64,000 bases of DNA from Paracoccus sp. MKU1 (GTDB lineage: Bacteria; Pseudomonadota; Alphaproteobacteria; Rhodobacterales; Rhodobacteraceae). Position numbers and translations under genes: made by a program. How positions within the stretch are numbered: position 1 is the first letter of the stretch; the number at the start of each line of letters is the position of its first letter. Positions 60,897-64,000 of the stretch are shown piece after piece. The notes under the pieces were generated by a model. The model was not told the origin of the DNA, ran no database searches, and saw only the letters and a program-made list of their open reading frames with translations. The DNA is taken from contig NZ_LLWQ01000209.1 in assembly GCF_001447385.1 (NCBI RefSeq), forward strand, positions 1-64,000. The letters run 5' to 3'.

Positions 60897-62576
60897 ATGA
60901 AGACTCAGTTGATGCAGAGGCCTTCCAAGGGTCGGTGGGACGATAAGTTCCTGCGGGCCGAACGGAAGTGGCAAAGCTGGCAGATGCAGGACCATGCCAA
61001 GCCGGATCGGGCGCTGCCGCTTGTCCTAGAGGGCAAGGCCCGGCGCCAGCCGCAGCGGACGGCGCTGCGCTTTGGCGACACGGTGCTCAGCTATGAGGAG
61101 CTTCACCTAGGCATCAGCCGTTTCGCCAATGGCTTTCATTCGCTCGGCCTGCGTCCGGGTGAGCGAGTGGCGCTGATGCTGCCGAACTGCCCCGAGGCGC
61201 TGTTCTCGTGGTGGGGGGTGAACCGCATCGGTGGGGTGGACGTGCCGATCAACATATCGCTTCGGGGTGAGGGTCTTGCCTATCAGATCGCGCAAGCGAA
61301 TTGCGTCGCTGTCGTAGTCGAGGACGCGCTGCTTGAACGGCTGCTACCGGTCATCGAGGATCTGCCATCGCTCCGGCATGTAATCGTGATGGGGCAAGGG
61401 CGGCCTCCGTCGCTGCCTGGCGGTTCCGCCGTCTGCCTGCACGACCTTGTTTCGCTGTCCGAGTCCACCCCGTCGTTCCGCCCAGACTATCGCGATCTTG
61501 CCAGCATTATCTATACATCGGGGACCACCGGGCGATCGAAAGGCGTGATGATCGGCCATAATTATTGGTATGAGATCTGCGCCGAGGCCGTGCGCTATGC
61601 GCGCTATACCGAGGACGACATCCTTTATGGCGGCCTGCCGCTGTTCCATGTCAGTGCCAGGGGCACGACGGTGGGGCCGGCCATGCTGGCCGATGCAAGC
61701 GCAGTGATTGCCGAACGCTTTTCGGCAAGTCGGATGCTTGACGATTGCCGCCGCTGGGAATGCAGCGCCGCGAAGTATATCGGCGGCATCATGCCCATCT
61801 TGATGAAGCGACCCCATCGCGAGGATGACTGGGACAACCCGCTGCGCCTTGTCGCGGGCGCCGCGGCGCCGGTTGATCTGTTCGACGCTTTCGAGAAGCG
61901 GTTCAACACCCGTATCCTTGAAGGCTATGGACAGACTGAAGCGACGATCTGCCTGGTGAACCCGATCGACGCACGGCGGCCCGGTTCCTGCGGCAAGCCG
62001 ATCACGGGCTGGGACGTGATGATCGCGGATGACGGCGACAACGAATGCCCGCCGGGCGTGGTGGGCGAGATCGTGGCGCGGCCGCAGCGCCCTTTCCTTG
62101 GCACGATGGGCTATGACGGCATGCCCGACGCCACGCTTGCCATGATGCGGAACTATTGGCTGCATACCGGCGACTTGGGATACAAGGATGCCGACGGTTA
62201 TTTCTTCTTCGTGGACCGGAAATCCCAGGCGCTGCGGCGGCGGGGCGAGAACATCTCGTCCTTCGAGGTCGAGGCGGTTCTGGACCAGCATCCGGCGGTG
62301 CTGGAATCCTGTGTGGTCGGCGTGCCCTCCGACCTGGGCGAGGAGGAGGTGAAGGCGGTGGTGGTCCTGCGCGGGGGGCAGGCCCTCGACCCGGCGGAAC
62401 TGATCGACTGGTGCCGCACGCGCCTCGCCTATTTCGCGATCCCGCGCTATGTCGCCCTGCGCCACGCCTTGCCCAAGACCCCCAGCATGCGGGTCGAAAA
62501 GCACCGGCTGAAAGCCGAAGGGGTCACCGCCGATTGCTGGGACCGCGAAAAGGCCGGCATCGTCCTGGAACGCTGA
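60897..62576 (+). CDS. AMP-forming acyl-CoA ligase (CaiC-like)
   Basis: This 559-residue ligase of the ANL superfamily has the P-loop IIYTSGTTGRSKGVMIGH (~residues 203-220), EGYGQTEATICLV (A5), YWLHTGDLGYKDADGYFFFV (A7/A8), the hinge region RRRGENISSFEVEAVL, and the C-terminal lysine in PKTPSMRVEKHRL. It activates a carboxylic acid to its CoA ester with ATP. It most resembles crotonobetaine/carnitine-CoA ligases. It has its own operator-controlled promoter and thus gives a third activation route beside the two CoA-transferases. Confidence 0.9.
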   Translation: MKTQLMQRPSKGRWDDKFLRAERKWQSWQMQDHAKPDRALPLVLEGKARRQPQRTALRFGDTVLSYEELHLGISRFANGFHSLGLRPGERVALMLPNCPEALFSWWGVNRIGGVDVPINISLRGEGLAYQIAQANCVAVVVEDALLERLLPVIEDLPSLRHVIVMGQGRPPSLPGGSAVCLHDLVSLSESTPSFRPDYRDLASIIYTSGTTGRSKGVMIGHNYWYEICAEAVRYARYTEDDILYGGLPLFHVSARGTTVGPAMLADASAVIAERFSASRMLDDCRRWECSAAKYIGGIMPILMKRPHREDDWDNPLRLVAGAAAPVDLFDAFEKRFNTRILEGYGQTEATICLVNPIDARRPGSCGKPITGWDVMIADDGDNECPPGVVGEIVARPQRPFLGTMGYDGMPDATLAMMRNYWLHTGDLGYKDADGYFFFVDRKSQALRRRGENISSFEVEAVLDQHPAVLESCVVGVPSDLGEEEVKAVVVLRGGQALDPAELIDWCRTRLAYFAIPRYVALRHALPKTPSMRVEKHRLKAEGVTADCWDREKAGIVLER

Positions 62577-62700
62577 TCGAGGGTTTTGGCGGTATCAGCG
62601 CCGGCAAGGGCCGACAGCGCCGGCCGCTCCTCTTCTGTTCGGACGCAGCCGGGTTTCCGTCTTCCTTGCCACAAGAAACTTGACTTAACAGGCATAGGTT

Positions 62701-62717
62701 ATATGGTTGAACCAATG
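62701..62717. promoter_or_regulatory. Island operator site 10 (ATATGGTTGAACCAATG)
   Basis: This is a strong core copy, 27 bp before the binding-protein gene at 62744, with a TTGACT at 62680 upstream. Its position over the start-site region suggests repression. Confidence 0.8.
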
Positions 62718-62743
62718 ATATGCCTGATAGGGAGGAAACAGGC

Positions 62744-63823
62744 ATGAGAACGGGAATCCGTACTCTGGCTTCAATGGCATTCACGGCATTGCTGGCGGTC
62801 GCAACCACCTTGCATGCGCAGGAGATGCCGGACCCCGCCGACGAGGCGGCGCTCTACGACATGGCGAAGTCCGAAGGCAGTCTGGTGTGGTATTCGGGCG
62901 GGGCGCTCGACACCACCAAGGCCATGGCCACGGCCTTTCAGAAGAAATACCCCGGCATCCAGGTCGAGGTCATGCGCCTGCCCGGCGCCTCGCAATACCA
63001 GCGCTTCATGGAAGAGGTTGCTGCAGGTCACGACATCGCGGATATTCTCTGGCTCAGCGACCATCCCAGCATGGTGGCGCTGGTGGATGACGGGATGGTC
63101 GCCGAATGGAAGATCCCGACCCATGACCGCTTCGATCCCCGCTATCTGATGGGCCAGTCGGCCTATGCGTTCAACCGCGTGGATTCGGTCATCATCTACA
63201 ACGAAAACCTGGTGACCGAGGAAGAAGCGGAACTGCTGCGGGCAGACTGGCGCAATGTCCTGGATCCGCGCTTCGCCTCGCGCTTCGCGGTGACTTCGGC
63301 CAAATGCGGGGCCTGCTACGCGCCGATCAGCCTGTTTCTCGATCCGGCCCAGGCCAATACCTATCCCGAGGATTTCCTGGAACAGGTCGGTGCGCAGAAA
63401 CCGGCGGTCTATGGCGATTTCATCGCCATGGTCGACCGCGTCGTCGCGGGCGAGAAGGATTTCGCCTATTGGAGCTTCGAGTCCATCGCCGCAACCCGGC
63501 GCGCGCAGGGGGCGCCGGTACGCTGGGTCTATCCGCAACCGACCCCGGCCTTCCCCAGCACCTGGATGGCGATTTCGGCCACGGCGCCGCATCCGGCCGC
63601 GGCCCGGCTTTTCCTGAACTGGATGGGCAGCGAGGACGGCGCCCTGTCGCTTCAGCGCGACTATTACAGCAAGCCCACCCTGCAAGGCGTCGAGGATAGC
63701 CGCAGCTTCGTCAGCGAGGACTGGTATCAGCCGCCGGCCGAACTTTACGAGGTCGATTTCGAGCATTGGCCCGAGCGCTACGAGACCGACATGGCCCGCT
63801 GGGTCAAGGCGATCCAGCAATAA
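62744..63823 (+). CDS. ABC transporter substrate-binding protein (family 1, AfuA/putrescine type)
   Basis: This exported protein of 359 residues has a signal peptide ending TTLHAQE and a type II periplasmic-binding fold. SLVWYSGGALDTTKAMATAF near residue 50, AAGHDIADILWLSDHPSMVA and FPSTWMAISATAPHPAAARL are typical of family-1 binding proteins annotated for Fe(III), polyamines or, increasingly, organic acids. AGGGAGGA precedes the ATG. It lacks an obvious iron-binding Tyr pair that could be confirmed by eye. It is the first gene of a second importer; the ATPase gene follows after a hairpin. Confidence 0.87.
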   Translation: MRTGIRTLASMAFTALLAVATTLHAQEMPDPADEAALYDMAKSEGSLVWYSGGALDTTKAMATAFQKKYPGIQVEVMRLPGASQYQRFMEEVAAGHDIADILWLSDHPSMVALVDDGMVAEWKIPTHDRFDPRYLMGQSAYAFNRVDSVIIYNENLVTEEEAELLRADWRNVLDPRFASRFAVTSAKCGACYAPISLFLDPAQANTYPEDFLEQVGAQKPAVYGDFIAMVDRVVAGEKDFAYWSFESIAATRRAQGAPVRWVYPQPTPAFPSTWMAISATAPHPAAARLFLNWMGSEDGALSLQRDYYSKPTLQGVEDSRSFVSEDWYQPPAELYEVDFEHWPERYETDMARWVKAIQQ

Positions 63824-63837
63824 ATAGGCCACGCGAT

Positions 63838-63872
63838 CCATCCCGCCAACGCGCCTCGCGCCGTCGGGATGG
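63838..63872. terminator. Hairpin between binding-protein and ATPase genes
   Basis: CCATCCCG and CGGGATGG form an 8-bp stem around a 19-base GC-rich loop. As at 47771, a structure follows a binding-protein gene inside a transport operon. Confidence 0.5.
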
Positions 63873-63912
63873 GCCGTTCCCTTCAACCTGACCAATCAAA
63901 CGGGATGCGCTC

Positions 63913-64000
63913 ATGTCTGGCATCAGCTTGCAGTCGGTTCACAAGTATTACGGCGCCTTTCACGCGGTGAAGGGCATCGACCTCGAGATCGAGGACGGCG
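63913..64000 (+). CDS. ABC transporter ATPase (PotA/FbpC/UgpC type), 5' end only
   Basis: Only 29 residues are visible (MSGISLQSVHKYYGAFHAVKG, then LEIEDG), the standard opening of an importer ATPase just before Walker A. It belongs to the operon of the binding protein upstream. The right window edge cuts it, so no catalytic motif can be checked. Confidence 0.8.
   Translation, partial: MSGISLQSVHKYYGAFHAVKGIDLEIEDG

Noticed and set aside
29572..62717. Operator-like repeats as a CRISPR or mobile-element repeat array
   Set aside because: Spacing is irregular (tens of bases to ~11 kb), and the copies lie at promoters and are imperfect palindromes of 17 bp, which fits transcription-factor sites and not an array.

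Overview
The window is high-GC DNA from an alphaproteobacterium. Codon usage, gene families and the mix of TRAP/ABC uptake systems suggest a Paracoccus-like member of the Rhodobacterales (inference; no rRNA or other marker gene is present to confirm it). No tRNA, rRNA, CRISPR array, integrase or replication origin was recognised.

Left part (1-29.5 kb): an accessory mosaic. It starts with the end of an IS66-family element and an IS110-type transposase remnant, followed by a GST/GntR pair and a GntR-controlled SDR-TRAP locus. In that locus the large TRAP permease is truncated and joined out of frame to a truncated SLC13-type permease. Next come a frameshifted glycerate kinase and an RTX-repeat remnant. 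Intact genes then follow: LysR, wrbA, MFS, EamA, nitroreductase, LysR and the housekeeping aconitase acnB. After these come a TetR gene behind a frameshifted amidase, two small unknown proteins, more exporters, an aldo-keto reductase, and a run of decayed regulators and enzymes (LysR, SDR, MarR-like, SRPBCC) around intact cupin, HxlR and RpiR genes. Frameshifts and internal deletions are frequent here.

Right part (29.5-64 kb): a large intact catabolic island. Transcription units are (i) a periplasmic binding protein at 29.6 kb; (ii) a leftward pair of divergent type II dehydroquinase-like proteins; (iii) a gentisate 1,2-dioxygenase-like enzyme and an FAD aromatic hydroxylase; (iv) a dienelactone hydrolase; (v) a family III CoA-transferase, cytochrome P450, [3Fe-4S]-type ferredoxin, ferredoxin reductase, aldehyde dehydrogenase and GMC oxidoreductase; (vi) a PrpB-like lyase; (vii) a second CoA-transferase, an FAH-family hydrolase, a complete branched-chain-type ABC importer, a fumarate-reductase-like flavoprotein and a zinc alcohol dehydrogenase; (viii) a Bcr/CflA-type exporter; (ix) an enoyl-CoA hydratase, a catalytically atypical SDR, an acyl-CoA dehydrogenase and a PrpF-family isomerase; (x) a FadR-family regulator; (xi) a metallo-beta-lactamase-fold hydrolase; (xii) an acyl-CoA ligase; and (xiii) the start of a second ABC importer.

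Ten copies of a 17-bp imperfect palindrome, consensus CAATGGTTnAACCATTG, lie in intergenic regions from 29.57 to 62.70 kb, in front of most of these units. None was noticed elsewhere in the window. The core TGGTTnAACCA fits the FadR-family operator pattern TnGTnnnACnA. The FadR-type gene at 59.18 kb has a copy in front of it, so the island is best read as one regulon. The gene set suggests import of an aromatic or alicyclic acid, P450/GMC/ALDH oxidation of an alkyl or methyl group, CoA activation and beta-oxidation-like steps, ring cleavage through gentisate or a relative, and PrpB/PrpF-type handling of a C3/C4 branch product. The substrate cannot be named from sequence.
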